Below are positions 7,801-16,118 of a DNA stretch of 64,000 nt, piece after piece. The stretch covers positions 395,564 to 459,563 of the forward strand of contig CAWESA010000013.1 in assembly GCA_963811605.1 (NCBI GenBank), written 5' to 3'. The notes beneath the pieces were generated by a model that was given only the letters and a program-made list of their open reading frames with translations, did no database searches and was not told the DNA's origin. Position 1 is the first letter of the stretch; every line of letters begins with the position of its first letter. This DNA comes from CAVQLX01 sp963811605. Lineage in GTDB: Bacteria > Desulfobacterota > Binatia > DP-6. A program made the translations under genes and the position numbers.

Positions 7801-9441
7801 TCAGCGCGCGACCTCGGCCCAGGCGCGCCGGTAGTCGTCGAAGCTGTCGATCTCCATCCACCCCTTGTGGATGTCCACCGAGACGACCGGCTGCCCACGA
7901 TCGATCATCGCCTGCAGGATGTGGGTGATGCTCGAGCGCTCGAGCCCCTCGGCACGCTGCTCGACCAGCTCGGCGTGGACGGCCCGCAGCGAACGCACGC
8001 CGGCCGCCGACAGCATGGCGAGTCCGATGAACTCGCCGTGCGCCTCGTCGGGCTGCACGTCCGGACCGATGCGGAGCACGCGGCTGCCGCCCTCGGGCGC
8101 GACGAAGCGCCGCCCGTTGGGCGGCGTCTCGGTCACCACGAGATCGAGCGGGCCGGGCGGCAGCGGGAGCCCGGCGCGCAGGGTGTCGGCGAAGGCGCGA
8201 TCCACCACGACGGCGACGTCGGCGGCCTGGCGCACGAGCTTCTCCAGCACCGGCGGCTCGAAGATGATGTCGCCGTAGAGGACGACGCACGGGCCGTTCA
8301 GCTCCGCCTCGGCGCACAGCAGCGAGTGCAGCTCCCCGGTGTCCGCGAAGCGGTCGTTGTCGACGAAGCGCACACCCGGGGCGGCGACCTGCTCCTTCTT
8401 GTAGCCGCGCACCACCACGATGTCGCGGATGCCGACGCGGCCCAGGGCCTCGACCTGGCGTTCGAGGATGCTCTTGCCCTTCACCTCGAGCATCGTCTTC
8501 GGACGATCCTCGGTGAGCGGGAGGAGCTGGGGCTCGAATCCGGCGGCCAGGATGATGGCCTTCGGCGCCTCGGCGCCGGCGAACAGGAAGCGGCGCTCGT
8601 TCGCCTTCAGCTCGGGCACGCCGACCAGCCGGTACACCTCGTCGAGCGGGACGATGCGGTCGTTCACGCTCGACGCCCGTCCGGTCTCGCGCAGCCGCAG
8701 CAAGGTGTCGCGCATGGCGACGATGGCGGCGCGCAGCGGCTGGTTGGCGAAGATCGCCATGCGGAAGCCCGCGGCGGCCAGCTCCTGCGGACCGACGTCC
8801 GGGTACGTGGTGGGGACCGCGACCAGCGGAACGGGGAGCGTCCAGTGATCGGCGAAGCGCCGAAGCTCCGCGAAGTCGGGCTGCTTCGAATGGACGAGGA
8901 CCGCGTCGGCTCCCGCTTCCGCGTAGGCCCGCGCACGATGCATCGCTTCGTCCATCCCCAGACCGGCGATCAGGGCCTCGGTGCGCGCGATGACGACGAA
9001 GTCGGCCGACCGGCGCGCCGAGCAGGCCGCTTCGACCTTGCGCGCGTGCTCGTCCGCCGCCACCAGGTCGCGCCGGACGCCGGCGTAGAAGCTGCAGCGC
9101 TTGGGAAACTCGTTGTCCTCGATGCAGATGCCGGCGGCGCCGGCGCGCTCGAACTCGCTCGCGGTGCGCATCACGTTGATGGCGTTGCCGTAGCCGTTGT
9201 CGCAGTCGGCGACGACCGGCACCGACACCGCGTCGCAGATGCGCCGCACGGCATCGAGCGTCTCGGTGAGGGTCAGGATGTTGGCATCGGGCACCGCCTG
9301 GACGGCCGAGATGCCGAATCCGCTCGCCCAGATGGCGTCGAATCCGGCCTCCTCCGCGAGCTTCGCGGACAGGGCATCGTGGGCACCGGCCGCCAGCACC
9401 ACCCCAGGCTGCTCGAGCAGCCACCGCAGACCACCTGGCAT
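7801..9441 (-). CDS. pepM: Phosphoenolpyruvate mutase fused to a nucleotidyltransferase
   Basis: A 546-residue fusion. Residues 1-255 are a PEP mutase/isocitrate lyase barrel with the Mg-binding DCDNGYGN (D79, D81), R153 in IARTEA and H184 in LVHSK. Residues 290-545 are an NTP transferase (LAAG 298-301, PKTM 314-317, LYGD, GWMEIDSFDDY at the C-terminus). PepM makes phosphonopyruvate from PEP, and fused NTP transferases activate the phosphonate as a nucleotidyl ester. The mutase signature is atypical: residues 108-117 read EDNEFPKRCS instead of EDK-x5-NS. It is first in a tight minus-strand run with both decarboxylase subunits. Confidence 0.85.
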   Translation of the reverse strand: MPGGLRWLLEQPGVVLAAGAHDALSAKLAEEAGFDAIWASGFGISAVQAVPDANILTLTETLDAVRRICDAVSVPVVADCDNGYGNAINVMRTASEFERAGAAGICIEDNEFPKRCSFYAGVRRDLVAADEHARKVEAACSARRSADFVVIARTEALIAGLGMDEAMHRARAYAEAGADAVLVHSKQPDFAELRRFADHWTLPVPLVAVPTTYPDVGPQELAAAGFRMAIFANQPLRAAIVAMRDTLLRLRETGRASSVNDRIVPLDEVYRLVGVPELKANERRFLFAGAEAPKAIILAAGFEPQLLPLTEDRPKTMLEVKGKSILERQVEALGRVGIRDIVVVRGYKKEQVAAPGVRFVDNDRFADTGELHSLLCAEAELNGPCVVLYGDIIFEPPVLEKLVRQAADVAVVVDRAFADTLRAGLPLPPGPLDLVVTETPPNGRRFVAPEGGSRVLRIGPDVQPDEAHGEFIGLAMLSAAGVRSLRAVHAELVEQRAEGLERSSITHILQAMIDRGQPVVSVDIHKGWMEIDSFDDYRRAWAEVAR

Positions 9442-9452
9442 CGGGATGTCGA

Positions 9453-9481
9453 CTTATAGCGACGCCCGCGAGGCCTACGCA
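9453..9481 (-). promoter_or_regulatory. Candidate promoter for the pepM-ppd operon
   Basis: Reading the minus strand, TTGCGT (9481-9476) is followed after 17 bases by TATAAG (9458-9453), a sigma70-like pair with a good -10 and a weak -35. Transcription would begin only about 5 bases before the pepM ATG (9441), so either the message is near-leaderless or the true start codon is slightly downstream. The gap 9442-9615 is the divergent control region between pepM and hpnJ; I see nothing else in it. Confidence 0.3.
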
Positions 9482-9615
9482 AGCCAGCGTTTGACTAGGC
9501 GAGACGACGTCCTCGTTAACCGTTGCTTGCGGGATTGTGAGTGGTTCGATAGACCGGCTTACCGCGCGGTCAGCGCGTGTTGGCCCCGCGGCCTGTGGGG
9601 GGAAAGAGGAACGGG

Positions 9616-11067
9616 ATGCGCACGCTGCTGCTGAATCCGCCGTCATACGAGGATTTTGATGGCGGCGCGGGCTCGCGGTACCAGGCCAAGCGCGAGGTGT
9701 GGTCCTTCTGGTACCCCACCTGGCTGGCATACCCGGCCGGGATGCTGCCGGGGGCTCGCCTGCTCGACGCGCCCCCCGAGCACATCACGGTGGAGGACGT
9801 GGTGCGCGTCGCGCGCGACTACGACCATGTCGTGCTCCACACGAGCACCCCGTCGTTCCGTGCCGACGTGCGTACGGCGCAGGCCCTCAAGGCCGCCCGG
9901 CCCGACACCGTCATCGGCTTCGTCGGCGGCCACGTGAGCGCCCGGCCGGAGGAGTCGCTGCGCTTCGCGCCCGAGATCGACTACGTCGCCCGCAAGGAGT
10001 TCGACCTGGCGGTCGTATCCGTGGCCGAGGGCCGGCGTCTCGACGACATCGCGGGCGTCGGCTTCCTGCGTGACGGTCGCTACGTGCAGACCGACGAGCC
10101 CGCGCCGCTGGCGACGGAGCAGCTGGACGCGCTGCCATTCGCCACCGAGGTGTACGCGCGCGACCTCGACTACAAGAAGTACAACAGCCCCTACTGCCAG
10201 TACCCCTACGTGTCGCTCTACACCGGTCGCGGCTGTCCGGCGCGCTGCACGTTCTGCCTGTGGCCGCAGGTGACGACGGGACACTCCTACCGCACGCGCA
10301 GCGTCGAGAACGTCGTCGAGGAGTGCGCCCAGCTGAAGCGCCGCTTCCCGGAGATGAAGGAGCTGTTCTTCGACGACGACACCTTCACCGCCGACCCCCA
10401 GCGCGCGGTCTCGATCGCGCGCGGCCTCGGTCGCCTCGGTCTCACCTGGTCGACCAACTCGCGCGCCAACGTCGATCGCGAGACGCTGGTGGCGCTCAAG
10501 GACAACGGGCTGCGCCTGTTCGTCGTCGGCTACGAGTCGGGCAACGAGCAGATCCTGCGCAACATCAAGAAGGGTGTGGGCGTCGAGCGCGCGCGACGGT
10601 TCACGCGCGACTGCCACGACATCGGTATCCTGATCCACGGCACGTTCATCCTCGGCTTGCCGGGCGAGACCCGCGGGTCGATCCAGGAGACGATCCGCTT
10701 CGCGGAGGAGATGCGCCCCGAGACGCTCCAGGTGTCGCTCGCGTCGCCCTATCCCGGGACCGCGATGTACGACTGGGCGCGCGAGCACGACTATCTCACC
10801 GTCGACAGCCTGGTCGACGACACCGGCTACCAGAAGTGCACGGTGAGCTATCCCGAGGTGTCGGCAGACGAGATCTTCCGCGCCGTCGAGACGTTCTACC
10901 GCCGCTACTACTTCAGCCGCCGCTACATCTGGAAGTCGCTCAAGAAGATGGCCCGCGACCGCGACGAGCGGAAACGGCTGCTGTCGGAAGGGCGGCAGTT
11001 CCTCGGCTCGATGTGGAAGCGGCGCCAGATGGCCGCCCGCGGCGCGCTGCACGGCGCCGAGGCCTGA
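9616..11067 (+). CDS. hpnJ: Hopanoid biosynthesis B12-binding radical SAM protein HpnJ
   Basis: A 483-residue radical SAM enzyme with C207-x3-C211-x2-C214 (GCPARCTFC) for the 4Fe-4S cluster and an N-terminal cobalamin-binding-type domain (NPPSYEDFDGG, LHTSTPSF, GFVGGHVS). FDDDTFT, LVGYESGNEQIL, and HGTFILGLPGE are strongly HpnJ-like. In other bacteria HpnJ is required for the cyclitol-ether head group of bacteriohopanetetrol. The ATG at 9616 follows AAAGAGG (9603-9609) with 6-base spacing, better than an in-frame upstream codon. It is followed 4 bases later by hpnI. Confidence 0.92.
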   Translation: MRTLLLNPPSYEDFDGGAGSRYQAKREVWSFWYPTWLAYPAGMLPGARLLDAPPEHITVEDVVRVARDYDHVVLHTSTPSFRADVRTAQALKAARPDTVIGFVGGHVSARPEESLRFAPEIDYVARKEFDLAVVSVAEGRRLDDIAGVGFLRDGRYVQTDEPAPLATEQLDALPFATEVYARDLDYKKYNSPYCQYPYVSLYTGRGCPARCTFCLWPQVTTGHSYRTRSVENVVEECAQLKRRFPEMKELFFDDDTFTADPQRAVSIARGLGRLGLTWSTNSRANVDRETLVALKDNGLRLFVVGYESGNEQILRNIKKGVGVERARRFTRDCHDIGILIHGTFILGLPGETRGSIQETIRFAEEMRPETLQVSLASPYPGTAMYDWAREHDYLTVDSLVDDTGYQKCTVSYPEVSADEIFRAVETFYRRYYFSRRYIWKSLKKMARDRDERKRLLSEGRQFLGSMWKRRQMAARGALHGAEA

Positions 11068-11071
11068 GCTC

Positions 11072-12274
11072 ATGGGCCTGGCGGTCCTCCTGGTGCTGGC
11101 GTGCTCGCTGGTCGCGAGCGCCTACCAGGTCGTGCAGATGGTGGCGGCGCGCCGCTTCCTGCGCCGAGCCGTGCGACCGCAGCCGGGTCACCATCCCCCG
11201 GTCACCGTCCTGAAGCCGCTCAAGGGGCTCGGCTTCGAGCTCGCCGCCAACTTGGAGACCTTCTGTCGGCAGGACTACCCCGACTACCAGCTCGTCTTCG
11301 GCGTCGAGGACGCGAGCGATCCGGCCGTCGAGGTCGTCCGCTCGCTCCAGCAGCGCTTCCCGGGGCGTGACATCACGCTGTCGATCGGCGTGGAGGACGG
11401 CGCCAACCGCAAGATCGCGAGCCTCGTCCACATGATGCGCGAGGCGTCGCACGACGTCCTGGTGCTGAGCGACGCCGACATCCGGGTGCGGCCCGACTAC
11501 CTGCGCACGCTGGTCGCGCCGCTCGCCGACCCGGCGGTCGGTCTGACCACGTGTCTCTACCGCGGCCGCGCGTCACTCGGGGCGGCGGCGATCATCGAGT
11601 CGCTGTTCATCAACACCGATTTCCTGCCCATGGTGATGATGGCGCAGTGGGTGCAGCGCTTCCGCTATGCCTATGGCGCATCCATCGCCTTCCGGCGCGG
11701 CGCCCTCGAGGAGATGGGCGGCTTCTCCGCCCTCCGCGATCACCTCGCCGACGACTACCAGCTCGGCAACCGCTTGGCGGACGCGGGCTGGAAGCTCCTC
11801 CTGCTGCCCTACATGGTCGAGACCGTCCTCGACGCCCGCACGCCGGGCGACGTGTGGCGCCATCAGCTGCGCTGGGCGCGGACCTATCGCGTCTGCCAGC
11901 CCTTCAACTGGTTCATCACCATCGTCATCCACACCATGCTGTGGGGCGCGCTCTCGGTGCTCGCCACCGGCGGCGCGCTGGTCGGCTGGCTCGCCCTTGT
12001 GCTCGCGCTGGGGACCCGTCTCGGCTCGCTGCGCGTGATCCTCGGCTGGCTCGGCGACACCGACACGCCGCGATATCTCTGGCTGGTGCCGCTGAAGGAC
12101 CTGGCCTACTCCGCGGTGTTCGCAGCCTCCTGGCTGGGACGCGACGTCGAGTGGAGCGGGCGCTACCTGCGCGTGCTGCCGGACGGACGCATGATCCCGC
12201 TCGCCGGCAACCAGGCGCCGGACGTCGCCATCGAGGCCGCCATCGAGCCCCCGATTGCCGCCTCGTCGCGCTAG
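11072..12274 (+). CDS. hpnI: Hopanoid biosynthesis glycosyltransferase HpnI
   Basis: A 400-residue ceramide-glucosyltransferase-like GT2 enzyme. An N-terminal membrane helix (1-24) is followed by PVTVLKPLKG, FGVEDASDP, the metal-binding SDADIRV (133-139), TCLYRG, ADDYQLG and the QLRWARTYR block, then two or more C-terminal membrane helices. HpnI adds an amino sugar to bacteriohopanetetrol as the first step towards cyclitol ether in characterised hosts. The partner deacetylase hpnK is not in this window. Spacing of 4 bases to hpnJ indicates an operon. Confidence 0.92.
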   Translation: MGLAVLLVLACSLVASAYQVVQMVAARRFLRRAVRPQPGHHPPVTVLKPLKGLGFELAANLETFCRQDYPDYQLVFGVEDASDPAVEVVRSLQQRFPGRDITLSIGVEDGANRKIASLVHMMREASHDVLVLSDADIRVRPDYLRTLVAPLADPAVGLTTCLYRGRASLGAAAIIESLFINTDFLPMVMMAQWVQRFRYAYGASIAFRRGALEEMGGFSALRDHLADDYQLGNRLADAGWKLLLLPYMVETVLDARTPGDVWRHQLRWARTYRVCQPFNWFITIVIHTMLWGALSVLATGGALVGWLALVLALGTRLGSLRVILGWLGDTDTPRYLWLVPLKDLAYSAVFAASWLGRDVEWSGRYLRVLPDGRMIPLAGNQAPDVAIEAAIEPPIAASSR

Positions 12275-12291
12275 GGTGTACGACACGCGGC

Positions 12292-13281
12292 GTGCGGCCG
12301 CGTCCTCCGATCTTCCTCGACCCCCTGCTCGACGATCCCGCGCTCGTGCGCGCCCTGGTCGAGCGCCACGCCCCGTACTGGCCGGTGCAGCGGTACTTCG
12401 CCTCCGCCGAGGAGATGCGCGCGCTGAGCGACACGGCGGCCCGTTCGGGCACACGCGACGAACGCACGGGCATGGTGGTGGGGCCCGTGTTCCGCGGCGA
12501 CTGGGCCTACGATCGCCCGCTGGTCGACGGCGTCGAGCCGTTGCTCCACTGCGAGCCCCTCACCGGGGCCGCACGGCGGCTGTTCGATGCGGCGGTCGTG
12601 CGGCCGCTGATCGTCTACGTCAACCTGACGCTGCCCATGCCCTGCGGCGACGGCGGCCATACCGACATCCCCGCCTTTCGCGGAGTGGACCGCACGACCG
12701 TCCCCGTGTGGCTCCTGGTCACCATGGGGCGCTCGGGGCTGTTCGAGCGCTGGCGCGTGCACATCGCGACCGCAGTGGCCTGGTTCTACGAGGGGGAGGG
12801 CGGCGCGCTCACCTACTGGCCGGACGGTCCCGACGAGCCGCCGACCAGCCTGCCGCCGCGAACCAACACGGCGCTCGTGGGCGACAACGACGTCATGTTC
12901 CACCGCGTCGAGTCGGTCGGCGACGCCGACATGGTGCACGGGCTCACGCTCGACTCGCAGCTGGCGTTCGCGGGTGGAGACTGGGAGGTGCGCGACGCCG
13001 GACGCGTGCTCGGGCGCTGGCCCGCCACGTGCGTGCGGATCAGCCTGTCGTGGAAGGCGATCGTGTTTCGCGACGCCGACGAGGCCCGCGTGCACGACGA
13101 GCATCGCGACGACCTGAGCCTGTCCGTCGTGCTCGACACGCTGCGAGCAGATCTCGCCGCGCGCGGCGTCGGCGTGACCGAGCCCGCCGATCCGCTGCAC
13201 GATCCGGCATTCGTCGGCACGCTCACGCGCACCTACCACCGCGCGCCCACGGTCTATCCGTGGGGGCGCGCCAGCGCCTAG
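12292..13281 (+). CDS. Putative 2-oxoglutarate/Fe(II)-dependent oxygenase
   Basis: A 329-residue soluble protein. H123-x-D125 in GGHTDIPAF, then WFYEGEGGALTYWPDG, and H204 in DNDVMFHRVESV reproduce the order and context of the facial triad of 2OG-Fe(II) oxygenases, including the GG-x-L strand. The usual Arg for 2-oxoglutarate may be the one in CVRISLSW, which is further away than normal, so cosubstrate use is uncertain. The GTG start lies 17 bases after hpnI, so it is probably co-transcribed and may act on the same lipid pathway (inference). Confidence 0.55.
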   Translation: MRPRPPIFLDPLLDDPALVRALVERHAPYWPVQRYFASAEEMRALSDTAARSGTRDERTGMVVGPVFRGDWAYDRPLVDGVEPLLHCEPLTGAARRLFDAAVVRPLIVYVNLTLPMPCGDGGHTDIPAFRGVDRTTVPVWLLVTMGRSGLFERWRVHIATAVAWFYEGEGGALTYWPDGPDEPPTSLPPRTNTALVGDNDVMFHRVESVGDADMVHGLTLDSQLAFAGGDWEVRDAGRVLGRWPATCVRISLSWKAIVFRDADEARVHDEHRDDLSLSVVLDTLRADLAARGVGVTEPADPLHDPAFVGTLTRTYHRAPTVYPWGRASA

Positions 13282-13286
13282 CGCGC

Positions 13287-15182
13287 TCAGGCCAGACCGT
13301 CGATTCGCGGCAGCGGGCCGCGCTGGCGCAGGTCGTCGAGCGTCACGACCACCTCGTCGAGTCGCTCGGCCAGCGCGTCGGGGCCCTCGAGCGGCAGGAT
13401 GATGCCCTCCTGCCCGCGATCGCGCAGCCAGGCGGACAGGATCGTGCTGGCGGCGACGTCGCCGCGCTCGAGCGGCGCATCCTGCCAGCGCGCGAAGCGC
13501 TCGCGGACCAGGTGCACCGCGGCAACGAGATCGGTGGCGGCCCGCACCTCGAGCTCCAGCGCCAGGCGTCCGCCGAGCGCCACGTAGAGCTGGGCGCCGT
13601 CGTGGTCGGCCGTCGGCAGCAGCACCGCGAAGTTCTGCCGCGTCAGGATCCAGTGCAGCCGTTCGCGTCGGCGCCGCAGGTCTTCCAGGACCAGGAGATC
13701 GCGCTGGGCCCGCGAGGCGGCCTCGAAGCGCAGGGCGGCCGCCGCTTGGTCGCGCCGGCGCATGAGCCGCGCGAGGGCGTCGTCGTCGCGGCCCTCGACG
13801 AAGTCGAGAAAGCGCCCGGTCAGCGCGCGATAGGCGGCCACATCGATCCGGGCGGCGCACGGCGCCGGGCACGTGCCCAGCTGCCCGAGCAGGCAGGGAC
13901 TCGTCTCGACCGACGGCGCGAGCGAGCCGGCGCAGGTGCGCAGACCGAAGACGCGCGCCAGCGCGGCCTGCGCAGCCTCGGCGGCGGTGCCGCTGGCGAA
14001 GGGCCCGAGGTAGGTCGCGCGATCGGTCCCGAGCCGGCGGGTGACCGAGAGGCGCGGAAACGGATCGCGCAGGGTGAGGCGCAGGAAGGCGACGCGCGGC
14101 AGCTGGCGGCCGAGACGGTTGTAGGGGGGCTTCCGCTCGCGGATGCGGCGCATCTCGAGCAGCGAGGCCGCCAGCTCCGATCCGGTCTCCGTGACGTGCA
14201 CGTCGTACACCTGCCGGATCATCTCGAGGGCGCGGCGCGAGTGGCCGCGCGAGTTGCTGAACCAGTGTCCCAGGCGCTCACGCAGCCGGCGCGCCTTGCC
14301 GACGTAGAGCAGCCGGCCGTCCTCTCCCAGCAGGTGGTACACGCCGGGCGCGGACGGGATCGCGGCGAGGCGCTCGCGCGGCACATGCACCACGAAGGGC
14401 TGGCCATCGCCGGCGGCGTGCTGCAGCGCGAGCAGCTCGTCCAGCCGGTCGATGCCGCGCGCCGCGGCCCGCTCGAGGAACACGCACAGGATCTCCGCCG
14501 CGATGCGCGCGTCGCCCGGGCCACGATGGCGCTCGTAGCACGCGATGCCGAGCGCGGCCGCGACCGCGTCGAGGGACCGGCGGCGCAGCTCCGGCATGAG
14601 GCGGCGCGCCAGGTGCAGCGTGCACAGGGAGGGCCGCCCCAGCGCGCGTCCCGTGAGCGCCCGGTGCGCGGCCTCGAGATGGCCGACGTCGAAGCTCGCG
14701 TTGTGCGCGACCAGGACCGCGTCGCCAGCGAACTCGAGGAAGCGGGGCAGCACCTCGGCGATCGACGGCGCGGAGGCCACCATGGCGTCGGTGATGCCGG
14801 TCAGCGCCTGGACGAAGGGCGGGATCGGCCTCCCCGGGTTGACGAGCGTGCCGAAGGTGTCGGTGAGGCGACCGTCGACGACGCGCACCGCGCCGATCTC
14901 GGTGATCCCGCCCTGCGCGGGCCCGCCGCCGGCGGTCTCGAGATCGAGGACGACGAACGGCTGTCCGGCGAGCGGGCGAACCAGGGCCTCGTGGATGCGG
15001 GCGCGCCAGCGCCGGAGGTCGGGGTCGAACGTGAAGCGCGTGTCGGTCCCGAGCATCACGTCGAGAAAGCGGATACCGAACTCGGGGTCGCGGCCCTGGC
15101 CGACGAACACCAGCGCGAGCAGGTCTGCGGGTGTCGCCCCCTCGGGGCGTTCGATCAGGTATTCGAGCAGTCGCTCCCGCAC
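13287..15182 (-). CDS. DEDDh 3'-5' exonuclease fused to a UvrC-type GIY-YIG nuclease
   Basis: A 631-residue fusion. Residues 75-240 form a DnaQ-like exonuclease with D80/E82 (DLETAG), HNASFD (160-165) and H219/D224 (HRGPGDA). Residues 275-350 form a GIY-YIG domain (PGVYHLL, LLYVGKA with K296). The rest resembles UvrC-related proteins, including a Cys-bearing segment (CLLGQLGTCPAPC). Similar DnaQ-GIY-YIG fusions occur in several high-GC lineages and are presumed DNA repair nucleases. A GTG start with GAGGG about 12 bases upstream is used. The gene follows the ferredoxin gene after 18 bases. Confidence 0.88.
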   Translation of the reverse strand: MRERLLEYLIERPEGATPADLLALVFVGQGRDPEFGIRFLDVMLGTDTRFTFDPDLRRWRARIHEALVRPLAGQPFVVLDLETAGGGPAQGGITEIGAVRVVDGRLTDTFGTLVNPGRPIPPFVQALTGITDAMVASAPSIAEVLPRFLEFAGDAVLVAHNASFDVGHLEAAHRALTGRALGRPSLCTLHLARRLMPELRRRSLDAVAAALGIACYERHRGPGDARIAAEILCVFLERAAARGIDRLDELLALQHAAGDGQPFVVHVPRERLAAIPSAPGVYHLLGEDGRLLYVGKARRLRERLGHWFSNSRGHSRRALEMIRQVYDVHVTETGSELAASLLEMRRIRERKPPYNRLGRQLPRVAFLRLTLRDPFPRLSVTRRLGTDRATYLGPFASGTAAEAAQAALARVFGLRTCAGSLAPSVETSPCLLGQLGTCPAPCAARIDVAAYRALTGRFLDFVEGRDDDALARLMRRRDQAAAALRFEAASRAQRDLLVLEDLRRRRERLHWILTRQNFAVLLPTADHDGAQLYVALGGRLALELEVRAATDLVAAVHLVRERFARWQDAPLERGDVAASTILSAWLRDRGQEGIILPLEGPDALAERLDEVVVTLDDLRQRGPLPRIDGLA

Positions 15183-15200
15183 CGCCGCCCGCGCGATCCC

Positions 15201-16019
15201 TCAGAAGGACCAGAAGCTGCGGCGTGGGGCCGGCGCGCCGGGAGCACGCTCGCGGGTCGCGACGGTCCGCAGCTCGCCTTCGAACCGCGCCAGCTCCTGG
15301 CGCTGGTGCTCCTCGAACTGCTCGAGCTCGCGGCGCCGCTTGTCGTGGAAGCGATCGAACGTGGCGGCCCATCGGCCGTGGAACCGCTCCAAGGCCTCGC
15401 CGACGGCGCGCACCATGCTGAGGGTGGGCACGAACGATCCGAGGCAGTGGGGGCAGCGGAACACGGTGCCGGCGCGATAGCTCGAAAACGGCACGGCGTA
15501 CTCGCCCTGGCAGCGGAAGCAGTGCACCGGGACGTCCCAGTCCTCGGGCGGAGGCACCGCGAGTCCCGACGCGGGCTCCGCGACGGGTGCGGCGACGACG
15601 GCGGCCGGCGGCGGAGGTGCGGGGGGAGGTGTCCGGACGGGAGCCTCTTCCCCGGCGGCTGGGGCCGCCGAAGCCCCTTCGCCCGCCCTCTTGAAGCGCG
15701 ACGGCGCGTCGTCCGGGATCGTCTCTTCGGGGTGTAGCACGCGCGCGCGCGCCAGGAGCATGTCGTGCGTCTCGGGAATCTCCGGGTTCGGTACGCAGCA
15801 GTCGACCGGACACACCGCGGCGCATGCCTCGTGGTCGTGGAAGCCGACGCACTCGGTGCACTTCTCGGGGACGATGTAGAAGATCTCGTTCGACAGCGCC
15901 GCGTGCATCGACCCGTCGGCGGCCTGCCACTCCACCGTCCCCTGGTAGATGGCCGTGTTGGGGCACTCGGGCTCGCAGGCCCCGCAGTTGATGCACTCGG
16001 ACGTGATCATCGTGGCCAT
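15201..16019 (-). CDS. 4Fe-4S ferredoxin with C-terminal zinc-ribbon and coiled-coil extension
   Basis: A 272-residue protein, about three times the length of the YfhL-type ferredoxins it begins with. C9, C12, C15, C19 and C54, C57, C66, C70 can ligate two 4Fe-4S clusters; the CTECVGFHDHEAC spacing is typical of YfhL-type ferredoxins. A Pro/Ala-rich linker (115-160) leads to CFRC (167-170) and CPHC (189-192), a probable zinc ribbon, and then a charged helix rich in Arg, Glu and Gln (200-255) likely to coil. The partner is unknown. It may be co-transcribed with the exonuclease gene downstream. Confidence 0.85.
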   Translation of the reverse strand: MATMITSECINCGACEPECPNTAIYQGTVEWQAADGSMHAALSNEIFYIVPEKCTECVGFHDHEACAAVCPVDCCVPNPEIPETHDMLLARARVLHPEETIPDDAPSRFKRAGEGASAAPAAGEEAPVRTPPPAPPPPAAVVAAPVAEPASGLAVPPPEDWDVPVHCFRCQGEYAVPFSSYRAGTVFRCPHCLGSFVPTLSMVRAVGEALERFHGRWAATFDRFHDKRRRELEQFEEHQRQELARFEGELRTVATRERAPGAPAPRRSFWSF

Positions 16020-16118
16020 GGCGACGAGGAATAGCGCCGCCTCGGCTCGCGTTCAAACCGCGGGCCAGGCTGGACGGCGCTGGAGACTTGCGCTAGGCAC
16101 CATGAGGATATGGGTAGC

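Noticed and set aside
12255..15737. A 1160-codon open frame on the plus strand
   Set aside because: Mostly antisense to the exonuclease-GIY-YIG and ferredoxin genes and out of frame with the oxygenase; low-complexity Arg/Ala product with no motif.
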